From: Treponema sp.
GTDB lineage: Bacteria > Spirochaetota > Spirochaetia > Treponematales > Breznakiellaceae
Direction of reading: 5' to 3'
NCBI GenBank assembly: GCA_031281685.1
Contig: JAITFA010000011.1
Coordinates: forward strand, 1-10,472
DNA length: 10,472 bases
The stretch's first letter is position 1; each line of letters starts with the position of its first letter. Below, piece after piece: positions 1 through 7,038 of this stretch. Below the pieces are notes generated by a model that saw only the letters and a list, made by a program, of their open reading frames with translations, was not told the origin of the DNA and searched no databases. The translations under genes and the position numbers were made by a program.

Positions 1-1196
1 GGGCCTTTGACACCGGCAAGTTGCGAGGATCGTGAAACAGGGTTCAGCGAACTCAGGTCTAAGTCTGTGGGAACCATATCCGTTAAGTCCACGTCTGTTG
101 AACCTAAGTTTACCGCCGCGAGGTTCGCGTTTTCCAAAGAGATGAGCTTATGAACCGCGATGAATTCAATGATTCGCTCCTTTGGCTTGTACATCGCAAA
201 ATGGTCTTCGTTGAGAATGCCTTCCGCTTTGGCTAGGTCAACGGCGTCATCGCTGTACTCGTTCCAGGGGAGTTCGGCGATCCATTCAAGGTAGCCGCGA
301 AGCACGCCGGCTTCCGGCGAAAAGGGCTGGAGCTTTCGCAGGCGGGCAAGCTCTTTCCGCGCCTTGAGCAAGGTTTCCTCGCAGGGCGCCTTTTCCTCAA
401 TAGCCTGCTCAAGGTCGGCAAACTCATCCTCACCTTCCTCCTTACCCAACTCACGGTTTATCTCCTTGAGCTGTTCGTGCAGAATGTATTCCCGCTGGGT
501 TTTTTCCATACGGGTTTTGACTTTACCGTTAATGTTTTTTTGGATACCGAATATCTCGTTTTCCAGTTCCAGAACTTCAAGGATCGATTCAAGACGCTCA
601 GCGGGGTCCGCAATGCCGAGCAGTTTCACTTTTCGCTCCGCCTTAATAATGAGGGCGTGGCAGACGAGGTTGGACAGCCGCTCTATGCTTTCGGTTTTTT
701 CCACCGCCAGAATGGTATCTGTATTGATCTTCTTGGAAAATTCCGCGTATTGGGCAAACGAATTCTGCACGGCTCGCATGAGCGCGGTTGTTTCAGGGCT
801 GAGCGATTCGTTTGAAGTTGCCACAAGTGGCGACACGCGAACCATAAACAGCTCGTTCTGCGGCAGGGAACTGACGATGCTGGCACGGTATTCGCCCTGT
901 AGTATGATGCGGAAGGTCGTGTCCGGCAGTTTCAGGTGCTGGACAATGCGTACCACCGTGCCAACGGAGTAGGTTTCAGGCGGCGCATTGTCGCCTAGTT
1001 TCAGGCAGGCGGCAAAGAGGCGCATGTCATGCCGGAGCGCCTCGTCAATCGCCAGCATACCAGCTTTGTAGGTGATAAACACAGGCAGAAGAGTATGAGG
1101 AAAAAGGACCAATTCCCTGAGTGGAAGCAGAGGAAACTCCTCCAGAGAAGGTTTATTAATGAAAGATTTTCCTTTCAGCGAGGAAAGGAGCTTCAT
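1..1196 (-). CDS. lon: Lon protease, N-terminal part (partial, runs off left edge)
   Basis: ATP-dependent cytoplasmic serine protease that degrades misfolded and regulatory proteins. The 398 visible residues cover the substrate-binding LonN domain ([20 protein letters not shown] near residues 21-40), the helical and coiled-coil linker ([16 protein letters not shown] from 235) and the ELPW motif (308-311), then [13 protein letters not shown] ending at residue 351. The window stops at VKGP, just before the expected Walker A loop, so the AAA+ and protease domains lie outside. The ATG overlaps the clpX stop as ATGA and has no clear Shine-Dalgarno sequence, which suggests translation coupled to clpX. 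Odd feature: E. coli Lon has about six residues between the AVQ/AVH helix and KGPILC, but here there are roughly 40, including a five-residue-periodic block (see the repeat at 39-143). Family assignment is firm; whether the protein is active cannot be judged from this half. Confidence 0.96.
   Translation of the reverse strand, partial: MKLLSSLKGKSFINKPSLEEFPLLPLRELVLFPHTLLPVFITYKAGMLAIDEALRHDMRLFAACLKLGDNAPPETYSVGTVVRIVQHLKLPDTTFRIILQGEYRASIVSSLPQNELFMVRVSPLVATSNESLSPETTALMRAVQNSFAQYAEFSKKINTDTILAVEKTESIERLSNLVCHALIIKAERKVKLLGIADPAERLESILEVLELENEIFGIQKNINGKVKTRMEKTQREYILHEQLKEINRELGKEEGEDEFADLEQAIEEKAPCEETLLKARKELARLRKLQPFSPEAGVLRGYLEWIAELPWNEYSDDAVDLAKAEGILNEDHFAMYKPKERIIEFIAVHKLISLENANLAAVNLGSTDVDLTDMVPTDLDLSSLNPVSRSSQLAGVKG
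39..143 (-). repeat. 15-base tandem repeat encoding a pentapeptide-like insertion in Lon
   Basis: Reading Lon in frame, residues 357-386 divide into six five-residue units: [25 protein letters not shown] and SSLNP. The preceding ISLEN (352-356) also fits. Every unit has Leu, Val or Met at its centre (354, 359, 364, 369, 374, 379, 384), preceded by Asn, Asp or Ser. This matches the A(N/D)LXX pattern of pentapeptide repeats, which form right-handed beta-helices in characterised families. At DNA level the units are 15 bases each but quite diverged. The block sits where other Lon proteins have a short connector before Walker A. The periodicity is seen directly; a beta-helix fold is inference. Confidence 0.75.
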
Positions 1197-2449
1197 GCGC
1201 TTTTCTGAATCGGGTGGATTTCAGGCAGTTCTGACTTTTCCACCACTTCCTGGGTAATGACAACCTGCTTGTTACCCTTTATCGACGGAATTTCGTACAT
1301 GATATCAGTCATCAGCTTCTCGACAATGGCTCGCAGTCCCCGTGCGCCGGTTTTCTGCTTGATAGCCATGTCAGCTATGGCATTGATGGCCCCATCGGTG
1401 AACTCAAGCTGTACGTCGTCAATGGCCATGGATGCCTGATACTGCTTCAGAATGGCGTTTCGCGGCTCGGTGATGATGCGCTTGAGGTCGTCCCGCTTGA
1501 GGTCGTCAAGACCCACGGTTATGGAGAGCCGTCCGATAAACTCAGGGATCATACCGAAGTGGATGAGATCATCAGGGTGCAGGGCATCGTATAGTTCCTT
1601 GAGGTCTTTACCGCCGATTCTGTCTTTGGTATCAGCGCCAAAACCCATGGGATGCTGTACCACCCGCCGCTCAATGAATTTCTCAAGTCCAACAAAGGCT
1701 CCGCCGCAGATGAAGAGAATGTTATTGGTGTTGATGCGGATCATCTCCTGATTGGGATGTTTACGCCCACCTTGTGGCGGCACTGAGGCGACGGTTCCCT
1801 CGATAATCTTGAGGAGCGCCTGCTGGACGCCCTCGCCCGACACGTCCCGCGTGATGGAGATGTTTTCGCCCTTACGCGCAATCTTGTCGATCTCGTCAAT
1901 GTAAACAATCCCGCGTTCAGCGGCGGGGATGTTGCTGCCGGCGTTCTGGATCAGCTTCAAAAGAATGTTCTCCACATCCTCACCTACATAGCCAGCTTCG
2001 GTCAGGGTTGTGGCATCCACAATGGCGAAGGGGACCTTGAGTTTTCGGGCAAGCGTTTTTGCCAGAAGCGTCTTGCCGGTTCCGGTTGGCCCGATGAGTA
2101 AGACATTTGACTTCTCGATCTCAACGTCATCAGGGTCTTTCGCGGGGTTGGCTATCCGTTTGTAGTGGTTATACACCGCCACAGACAGGGCTTTTTTCGC
2201 GTTATCCTGTCCAATGACAAAGAGATCGAGATAGCTTTTGATCTCCTTAGGGGTAGGGATGTCGCCAGAGAACTGGTTGGAAAGCTCAATGTCCCCCTCG
2301 GCAAGAATCTTGCGGCATACTTCCACACATTCATCACAGATAAACACATTGTTTGGTCCTGCGATGAGTCGGCGAGCCATATCGGCGCTTTTCCCGCAAA
2401 AAGAGCAGATACGCTCAAATTTGCTGAAACTACTGTTAAACCGTCCCAT
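1193..2449 (-). CDS. clpX: ATP-dependent Clp protease ATP-binding subunit ClpX
   Basis: Hexameric AAA+ unfoldase that recognises tagged or native substrates and threads them into ClpP. At 418 residues it has the usual length. Visible elements in order: N-terminal zinc-binding domain with CxxC pairs (C15/C18 and C38/C41), Walker A GPTGTGKT (120-127), pore-1 loop GYVG (153-156), Walker B IVYIDE (181-186), pore-2 RKH (229-231), arginine finger in EFIGRL (R307) and sensor-2 GAR (368-370). The ClpP-docking loop, IGF in E. coli, reads MGF here (268-270), a conservative change. The ATG is preceded by AAGGA at suitable spacing and lies inside the 3' end of clpP (14-base overlap). The stop overlaps the lon start by four bases. 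All catalytic motifs are intact. Confidence 0.98.
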   Translation of the reverse strand: MGRFNSSFSKFERICSFCGKSADMARRLIAGPNNVFICDECVEVCRKILAEGDIELSNQFSGDIPTPKEIKSYLDLFVIGQDNAKKALSVAVYNHYKRIANPAKDPDDVEIEKSNVLLIGPTGTGKTLLAKTLARKLKVPFAIVDATTLTEAGYVGEDVENILLKLIQNAGSNIPAAERGIVYIDEIDKIARKGENISITRDVSGEGVQQALLKIIEGTVASVPPQGGRKHPNQEMIRINTNNILFICGGAFVGLEKFIERRVVQHPMGFGADTKDRIGGKDLKELYDALHPDDLIHFGMIPEFIGRLSITVGLDDLKRDDLKRIITEPRNAILKQYQASMAIDDVQLEFTDGAINAIADMAIKQKTGARGLRAIVEKLMTDIMYEIPSIKGNKQVVITQEVVEKSELPEIHPIQKSA

Positions 2450-3047
2450 GTTTTTTCCTTATCAAGACCTTGTCCACCACGCCATACGCGACCGCATCTT
2501 CGGCGGACATGAAAAAATCCCGCTCCATATCAAGAGCGACTTGCTCAACAGACTTACCGCTATGCCGAGCGAAATACTCTATTGTAAGCTTTTTTAATCT
2601 GATGATTTCCTTTGACTGTATCCCGATGTCGCGGGCCTGTCCCTGCGCGCCACCCCAAGGCTGATGAATAAGCACACGGGACGACGGAAGCACCATGCGC
2701 TTCCCCGGAGCGCCGGCGGTCAGGATAAGCGCCCCCATGCTGGCGGCCTGTCCCAGACAGATGGTCTGCACATCACACTTCACATACTGCATGGTATCGT
2801 AGATCGCAAAACCGGCAGTAACCGAGCCACCCGGAGAATTGATGTACAGGCTGATGTCTTTCTCGGTATCCTGTCCGTCAAGGAACAGGAGTTCAGCCAC
2901 CACCAAATCAGCGGTAAGGTCATTGATCTCCCCGTCAAGAAAGACGATCCGATCCTTTAACAGGCGGGAGTATATGTCATACGACCGTTCCCCCATACCG
3001 GTTTGTTCCACCACAATAGGAACAAGGCTGTTCATTTGTTCGTTCAT
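2436..3047 (-). CDS. clpP: ATP-dependent Clp protease proteolytic subunit ClpP
   Basis: Serine peptidase that forms a double-heptamer barrel and degrades polypeptides fed in by ClpX (or ClpA/ClpC if present). At 203 residues it has normal length. The catalytic triad is S103 (GQAASMGA), H128 (LIHQPWGG) and D177 (MERDFFM), with the same spacings (25 and 49) as E. coli ClpP. The N-terminal segment [20 protein letters not shown] aligns with the mature, processed N terminus of other ClpPs, so little or no propeptide is present. The start is nine bases after the tig stop, and the only upstream purine run is a weak AGG, so reinitiation after tig is likely. Met5 is an alternative start. The 3' end overlaps clpX by 14 bases. 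Confidence 0.98.
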   Translation of the reverse strand: MNEQMNSLVPIVVEQTGMGERSYDIYSRLLKDRIVFLDGEINDLTADLVVAELLFLDGQDTEKDISLYINSPGGSVTAGFAIYDTMQYVKCDVQTICLGQAASMGALILTAGAPGKRMVLPSSRVLIHQPWGGAQGQARDIGIQSKEIIRLKKLTIEYFARHSGKSVEQVALDMERDFFMSAEDAVAYGVVDKVLIRKKHGTV

Positions 3048-3056
3048 AGCTTTGCT

Positions 3057-4397
3057 TTACCTATTAGCGTCACTGGAAAATTCCTGATAAGTCTGCGGAG
3101 CGCCTATGTTCACACGGTTTTCCGCCAACAGAATGTCAAAGAGCTTCCGCTCTTTGATGTTGTCCTTGATCACTTCTTTCATCTCATCCTTTGCGTAGTA
3201 ACCCTTGATCTCCTCAAGGGAAACCTTTTCTTCTTCCGCGAGGTGTTGGAGAAACGCTTCCAGTTCCTCGTCGGATACTCCCAGCCTGAGTTCGTTGATG
3301 AGGGCCTCTACAATGAGGCGCGAGTGAAGTGCGCGTATGGCATTGGGACGCAGCGCCTCCATAAGTTCCTCGTGCGGTTTGTCCAGCGAAACATTCATGT
3401 TACGGGCAATGTTGCGCCACTGGGATTCAAGCTGGAAGCGGATCATGGATTCCGGGAGGTCCACCGGCGTTGTTTCCATAATTTTCTCAAGCAGCCTGTT
3501 GATCTTGGCATTTTTGAGACGCGCCTCAAGCTCTTTCTCAAGCCGGTTACGGATGCTTTTCTTGAGATCGTCAAGCGTTTTATACTTTTCATCAACATCC
3601 TGCGCGAACTCATCATCCAGCTCAGGAAGTATTTTCTCTTTAAGAGCGGTAATGCTCACGCGCAGCTTCCTGGTTTTACCCGCGAGGTCTGCGTCTTCAA
3701 AGTCCGCCGGATAGGTCTTCTCGAACTCCTTAAACTCGCCTTTCTTCATGCCAATGATTTCATCATCGAACTTGAACACGTTCCGCCCAGTACCAATCGT
3801 AAAGACAAAGTCTTGCCGCTCAGAGCCGGGGATAAGCTCGCCATTCTCGGAAAGTTCACTGTAATTCACCGTTACCACGTCATTTAGAGAGGCGGGCGTC
3901 TCATCTTCGCGGTCCCGCACCACAGAGTTCCGATCTCGAAGGGTTTCCAGCTCATAGGCAATATCTTCATCGCTGATACGCACATCGGGAATCTCGACTT
4001 CAATGCCCTTCCATTGCCCCAAAGTAACCGTAGGAAGTACGTCGTACAACAGGGAGTACACGAGGTCAGCGCCGAGGTTCAGAACCGGTTTTCCCTCTAT
4101 CTTCGGAGTAGAATACGGCAGGGGGCGCTCCTTGAGAGGAAAGCTTTCGTCGTCAAGGACCGAAGAGGCAGAACGATCAATGATACGTCCCAGCACGTCT
4201 TCCTTGAGCGCGTCTCCCAGTTTACGTTCCAGCACCTCCTTAGGCACTTTGCCCTTGCGGAAGCCGGGTATATGCACGGTTTTACCATAATCTGCCAGGG
4301 TTTCATCATATAGGGAAAGTACATCGTCCTTTCCCACAGTGATAGTTAACTTCAGAGCGGAATGTTCAAGCGGGCTTGTTTCTTTGGATACAGTCAC
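3057..4397 (-). CDS. tig: Trigger factor (ribosome-associated chaperone, peptidyl-prolyl isomerase)
   Basis: Binds the ribosome near the exit tunnel and shields nascent chains. The 446 residues show the three family domains: an N-terminal ribosome-binding domain with the signature GFRKGKVP (45-52), a FKBP-type isomerase domain at about 160-245 (VTVNYSELSENGELIPG followed by FTIGTGRNVF), and a long helical C-terminal chaperone domain from about 260 to 430. The start is GTG, not ATG, chosen because it follows a good GAGGA ribosome binding site six bases upstream and matches the family's N terminus. It is the first gene of the tig-clpP-clpX-lon cluster, and a candidate promoter lies about 50 bases upstream. 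Sequence divergence is typical for trigger factors; no defect is seen. Confidence 0.96.
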   Translation of the reverse strand: MTVSKETSPLEHSALKLTITVGKDDVLSLYDETLADYGKTVHIPGFRKGKVPKEVLERKLGDALKEDVLGRIIDRSASSVLDDESFPLKERPLPYSTPKIEGKPVLNLGADLVYSLLYDVLPTVTLGQWKGIEVEIPDVRISDEDIAYELETLRDRNSVVRDREDETPASLNDVVTVNYSELSENGELIPGSERQDFVFTIGTGRNVFKFDDEIIGMKKGEFKEFEKTYPADFEDADLAGKTRKLRVSITALKEKILPELDDEFAQDVDEKYKTLDDLKKSIRNRLEKELEARLKNAKINRLLEKIMETTPVDLPESMIRFQLESQWRNIARNMNVSLDKPHEELMEALRPNAIRALHSRLIVEALINELRLGVSDEELEAFLQHLAEEEKVSLEEIKGYYAKDEMKEVIKDNIKERKLFDILLAENRVNIGAPQTYQEFSSDANR

Positions 4398-4427
4398 TAT
4401 TGTTCCTCTTTATCGTAAGATTTATAC

Positions 4428-4440
4428 GAGTTATCAACTC
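4428..4440 (-). promoter_or_regulatory. Dyad GAGTT-N3-AACTC at predicted tig start of transcription
   Basis: A perfect 5-base inverted repeat, GAGTTATCAACTC, lies between the candidate -10 box (4447-4452) and the tig ribosome binding site, exactly where transcription would begin. It could be an operator or a small 5' UTR hairpin. It is followed on the plus strand by a T run, so it also looks like a very short plus-strand terminator, but no plus-strand gene precedes it. It does not match the CIRCE (HrcA) or CtsR consensus. Function is speculative. Confidence 0.3.
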
Positions 4441-4446
4441 TTTTTT

Positions 4447-4476
4447 ATAATGTAAGCACGTTACCTTTTATAGCAA
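4447..4476 (-). promoter_or_regulatory. Candidate sigma-70-like promoter for tig-clpP-clpX-lon
   Basis: Read on the minus strand, TTGCTA (-35, 4476-4471) and CATTAT (-10, 4452-4447) are separated by 18 bases. Each matches consensus at 4 of 6 positions. The predicted start near 4440 leaves a 5' UTR of about 43 bases that includes the GAGGA ribosome binding site. This is the best match in the AT-rich stretch upstream of tig. A second pair (TTGATA / GATAAA) lies too close to the start codon to leave a leader. Confidence 0.4.
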
Positions 4477-4590
4477 AGACACATCCCAGAGTTTTCTTTA
4501 CAAGTTAAATAAAAAATACCAGTTTCATCTTGCTTAGTCAATGGCATGGTGTCAGAGGCCAGAGACTAACCAAATGAACAGAGCTACTAT

Positions 4591-4804
4591 CTGTAGCTAC
4601 CCACACCCAACCCAACGGTAACTACTTTTAACGCGCCTGTAACTACATCCACCTCAAATGTAGTTACATCTGTCTTAGATGTAGTTACACCAGCCGCACA
4701 TGTAGCTACATCCGCCGCACATGTAGTTACACCAGCCGCACATGTAGTTACATTCGCTTTGCCTGTAGCTACATCCAACCTAATTGTTAGCTTGCTTCCC
4801 GAAT
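4591..4804. repeat. 21-base tandem array with palindromic core TGTAGYTACA
   Basis: Seven clear 21-base units start at 4637, 4658, 4679, 4700, 4721, 4742 and 4763. More degenerate units flank them (4591-4615 with 4 extra bases, 4616-4636, and 4784-4804). The conserved part is the first eleven bases, ending in the core TGTAG(C/T)TACA, followed by a variable CAYCNRCCKCA-like tail. The core is a perfect palindrome in the units at 4700 and 4763. The unit at 4637 has TGTAACTACA, the reverse complement of the commoner TGTAGTTACA. The units at 4679 and 4721 are identical. There are no unique spacers, so this is not a CRISPR array. Because 21 is divisible by three, one minus-strand frame reads as a heptapeptide repeat (VTTCAAG-like), but that frame has no ribosome binding site. 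Confidence 0.9.
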
Positions 4805-4826
4805 AGGTTAGTCAAAACCAGTACAA

Positions 4827-4851
4827 AACCCATGCTGGTAACCATCGGGTT
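4827..4851 (-). terminator. Possible weak terminator after the FAD oxidase gene
   Basis: On the minus strand, about 80 bases after the oxidase stop, AACCC pairs with GGGTT around an inner GGT/ACC stem. The following sequence, TTGTACTGGTTTTG, is only moderately T-rich, so termination here would be weak or depend on other factors. It is the best hairpin between the oxidase gene and the array. Confidence 0.3.
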
Positions 4852-4932
4852 GTAGCGCGGGGCTGCCAAAGCGAAACATATCTACGAGTGTCTGCGATAC
4901 ATTATTGAGCATATATAATCTTCACGTCCCTG

Positions 4933-6675
4933 TTATTCACATTTTTGTCTGGCAAGTTTACGCTTCTGCTCCTCTGGGATGTCAAGTCCGAGGGTGCCGC
5001 CGGGGTTCATGATGTTGTCAGGGTCAAAGTGCTTTTTGAGCGCCTTGTACACGGCAAACTCATTCTCTCCGATGCTGTGTTCAAGCCAGGGACCGAACAT
5101 TTTGCCGATGCCGTGGTGGTGGCTCATGGCTGCGCCTGATTTTTGAATCGCGTCGAGAATACCCGCGTGAAAGGCGCGGAATTCTTCCGGGTCGTGCATA
5201 AGAGCGATAAAAATCCAGTAGAGGTTTGTTCCCTGCGGGTAGACGTGGCTCATGTGGGTCATGCAGATCGTGTTGGGCCGCGCCTTGACATAGGCGCGTA
5301 CATCGCGGTGAACCTGACTCATGTTGCTCCAGTTCACGCTACATTCCATCGTGTCCATCACCAGACCAAAGTCCTGCATGGTGTCGCGCAGGTACGGGTC
5401 GCTGAAACGCCCTTTTTCCCAGCCGCGTGTTATTGCGCCGGAAAGCCAGATGCCGCCGTACTTGCGCGCCACGCGATGAACGTTCTTCGCGCAGTTTTTG
5501 GAAAAGCCCTTTTCGCCGTTGGTAAAACCGAGAAACAGGCACATTTCATTTACCTTGAATCCTTTAACGTCAAAAAGCAGATGCAGGGGACTTTCAACTA
5601 CGCCGTATGTATACAGCATGATGCTGGTCTCTTCGGGGTCTGAGAGACGGAACACCGATGGGTAGCCTGCCTCACTCTGCATAATTTCTCGCGCCGCTTT
5701 TTGGCCGGTTTCCCAGTCCTTGAACATATATGAAAAACGTTTGATCGTCTCCGGTGTATGGCGGAAGATTTTGAGGGTTACGTGAGTGAGAACGCCGAAA
5801 GTTCCCTCGCTTCCCATCATGATTTGATTCATATCGGGACCTGTGGCTTTGCGGGGATAGCGATCAGTGGAAATGTTTCCCACCGGAGTAGCGTAATCCT
5901 GCCCAATCACGATGTCCTGAATACAGCCGTAGTAGGAAGAGTTCTGCCCCGCGCCGTGGGTTACGGTCCAGCCGCCGACAGAGGAATGTTCCCAGCTTTG
6001 GGGGAAATGACCGGAGGTGTAGGCGCGTCTCGCGCCGAACAGCTTTTGCGCGTTATTCAGGGTTTCTTCGAGTTTCGGTCCGCTCATGCCAGCCTCAACA
6101 GTGATGGTCTGATCAATCTCGTTGAAGCGTACCACCTTGTTAAAACGCAGCCGCATATCAAGGGAAAGACCGCCTTTGACGCACTCCACGCCTCGCGTAA
6201 CCGATGAGCCGCCGCCGTACACATAGAGGGGGATTTTTTCCGCGGCGCAGAACGCGACGATCCGTTCAATCTGCTCTTTGGTATCAGGATAGATAACCGC
6301 GTCCGGCACATGTTCTACAATCTTATTCCTAAGACGCATGAGGTCGAACATGGTTTTGCCATAAGCAACAGAAAGACGCGCATAGCCGTCAGTGCGCACA
6401 AATTCCGCGCCAACGATGCTCTTAACATATTCAATCTGCGCAACGCTTAGGCTGATGGCTTTGTCGAATTTGACCTCGTCAAGGCCCAAGTTTTCGCTAT
6501 ATTCCCTGAATACATCATCGCTGAGGCCAAACTGATTTTTCATCAATTTGTACAGCGCCTCTTTTGGCGCCTTAATTTGTTCAGGAACTCCCCACTTGAA
6601 GATGGAGCGCCAGGAATTCTTCGGAACTGCTCCTTGATACCATTTTGGTTCAAAATCCTTGTAATGGTGCGCCAT
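4933..6675 (-). CDS. FAD-dependent oxidase, alkyl-dihydroxyacetonephosphate synthase (AGPS) family
   Basis: In eukaryotes AGPS exchanges the acyl group of acyl-DHAP for a fatty alcohol, making the ether bond of ether lipids; bacterial members are less well characterised. This 580-residue protein has the PCMH-type FAD-binding domain: GGGSSVTRG (154-162), SSVGGWTVTHGAG (231-243) and the TGPD...MGSEGTFGV block (278-295). The C-terminal cap contains SHHHGIGK (HHH at 519-521), the triple-His motif characteristic of AGPS rather than of glycolate or lactate oxidases. Y486 (NLYWIF) aligns with the catalytic Tyr578 of mammalian AGPS. No signal peptide or membrane segment is seen, so it is probably cytosolic or membrane-associated. 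The start is supported by a strong AGGAGG five bases before the ATG. It stands alone between two repeat arrays with its own promoter. Family is well supported; the exact substrate is inference. Confidence 0.85.
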   Translation of the reverse strand: MAHHYKDFEPKWYQGAVPKNSWRSIFKWGVPEQIKAPKEALYKLMKNQFGLSDDVFREYSENLGLDEVKFDKAISLSVAQIEYVKSIVGAEFVRTDGYARLSVAYGKTMFDLMRLRNKIVEHVPDAVIYPDTKEQIERIVAFCAAEKIPLYVYGGGSSVTRGVECVKGGLSLDMRLRFNKVVRFNEIDQTITVEAGMSGPKLEETLNNAQKLFGARRAYTSGHFPQSWEHSSVGGWTVTHGAGQNSSYYGCIQDIVIGQDYATPVGNISTDRYPRKATGPDMNQIMMGSEGTFGVLTHVTLKIFRHTPETIKRFSYMFKDWETGQKAAREIMQSEAGYPSVFRLSDPEETSIMLYTYGVVESPLHLLFDVKGFKVNEMCLFLGFTNGEKGFSKNCAKNVHRVARKYGGIWLSGAITRGWEKGRFSDPYLRDTMQDFGLVMDTMECSVNWSNMSQVHRDVRAYVKARPNTICMTHMSHVYPQGTNLYWIFIALMHDPEEFRAFHAGILDAIQKSGAAMSHHHGIGKMFGPWLEHSIGENEFAVYKALKKHFDPDNIMNPGGTLGLDIPEEQKRKLARQKCE

Positions 6676-6697
6676 ACTTACCTCCTACTCTCCGTCT

Positions 6698-6726
6698 ATT
6701 GTAGTATATGAGCTAGTGACTGTCTA
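6698..6726 (-). promoter_or_regulatory. Sigma-70-like promoter of the FAD oxidase gene
   Basis: On the minus strand, TAGACA (-35, 6726-6721) and TACAAT (-10, 6703-6698) each match consensus at 5 of 6 positions with an ideal 17-base spacer. Transcription would start near 6691, giving a short leader of about 16-20 bases that includes the AGGAGG ribosome binding site. This is the strongest promoter-like sequence in the window. Confidence 0.65.
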
Positions 6727-7038
6727 CCTTAAGCGGTATCCGGCTTTGTTGGCGAGTATATGAAGCGCCCTGAAAAAGCCACAGTCTGCGCGGCGATGTG
6801 GGATAAGGCAAAGCAGCGCTTTTTTATGGGATCGCGTATGTTTTTACAAACCGCGCAATGTTTCGTAATGGTCTCCCGTGTAGCTGTGAGCCGTTTCCTT
6901 GTATTCGGGGGAATGTTTAACTTATTTGGGCTTCCGTTTGACTTGTTCGGGTTCCCGTTTAGTTTAATCGGGTTCCCGTTTAACTTGTTTGGGCAGTTTC
7001 CCGGAACTTTGTGAGATGAGCCGCGAACAAGGTTGCTT
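6727..7038. other. Intergenic stretch left of the restriction-modification remnant
   Basis: No convincing gene was found in this stretch. Its right half is the 21-base array at 6889-7015. The left part has a small stem, AAAGC-AGC-GCTTT followed by TTT (near 6812-6828), that resembles a weak plus-strand terminator, but nothing upstream on that strand needs one. A plus-strand open frame of 84 codons crosses the region but lacks a ribosome binding site and owes its C-terminal half to the repeat. Confidence 0.6.
6889..7015. repeat. 21-base tandem array (second, unrelated sequence)
   Basis: Four clear 21-base units start at 6911, 6932, 6953 and 6974. A degenerate unit precedes them (6889-6910, one base longer) and a decayed one follows (6995-7015). 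The shared pattern is YCCGTTTRACTTGTTYGGG. Read on the plus strand, the units give the hydrophobic heptapeptides FNLFGLP, FDLFGFP, FSLIGFP and FNLFGQF. The array has no sequence similarity to the one at 4591-4804 but has the same period. It ends immediately before the plus-strand restriction-modification remnant begins. Confidence 0.85.

Larger units (their letters stand above)
4398..4932. other. Intergenic region between the FAD oxidase gene and tig
   Basis: This 535-base gap contains no convincing gene. From left to right it holds the tig promoter region, an imperfect hairpin at 4534-4569 (TTAGTC pairing with GACTAA, then TGGC with GCCA inside a symmetric two-base internal loop; no T tract follows on either strand), the 21-base repeat array at 4591-4804, a possible terminator at 4827-4851, and about 80 bases of unremarkable sequence after the oxidase stop. 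Confidence 0.7.

Noticed and set aside
3003..3887. Long plus-strand open frame of 294 codons
   Set aside because: It is antisense to tig and clpP, which are unambiguous; no family resemblance. The same applies to plus-strand frames at 364-972 (antisense to lon) and 8543-9340 (antisense to purL).
4534..4569. Hairpin as a rho-independent terminator
   Set aside because: The stem is interrupted and no T tract follows on either strand.
4587..4778. Minus-strand 63-codon open frame with a VTTCAAG-like heptapeptide repeat
   Set aside because: It lies almost wholly within the 21-base DNA array, has no ribosome binding site or promoter, and its open frame follows from the repeat period being divisible by three.
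4591..4804. CRISPR array
   Set aside because: Units are directly tandem with no unique spacers, and no cas genes are present in the window.
6760..7014. Plus-strand 84-codon open frame ending in Phe/Gly/Pro heptapeptides
   Set aside because: No Shine-Dalgarno sequence, no recognisable N-terminal domain, and the C-terminal half is the 21-base array; better explained as repeat DNA, though a small hydrophobic peptide cannot be excluded.
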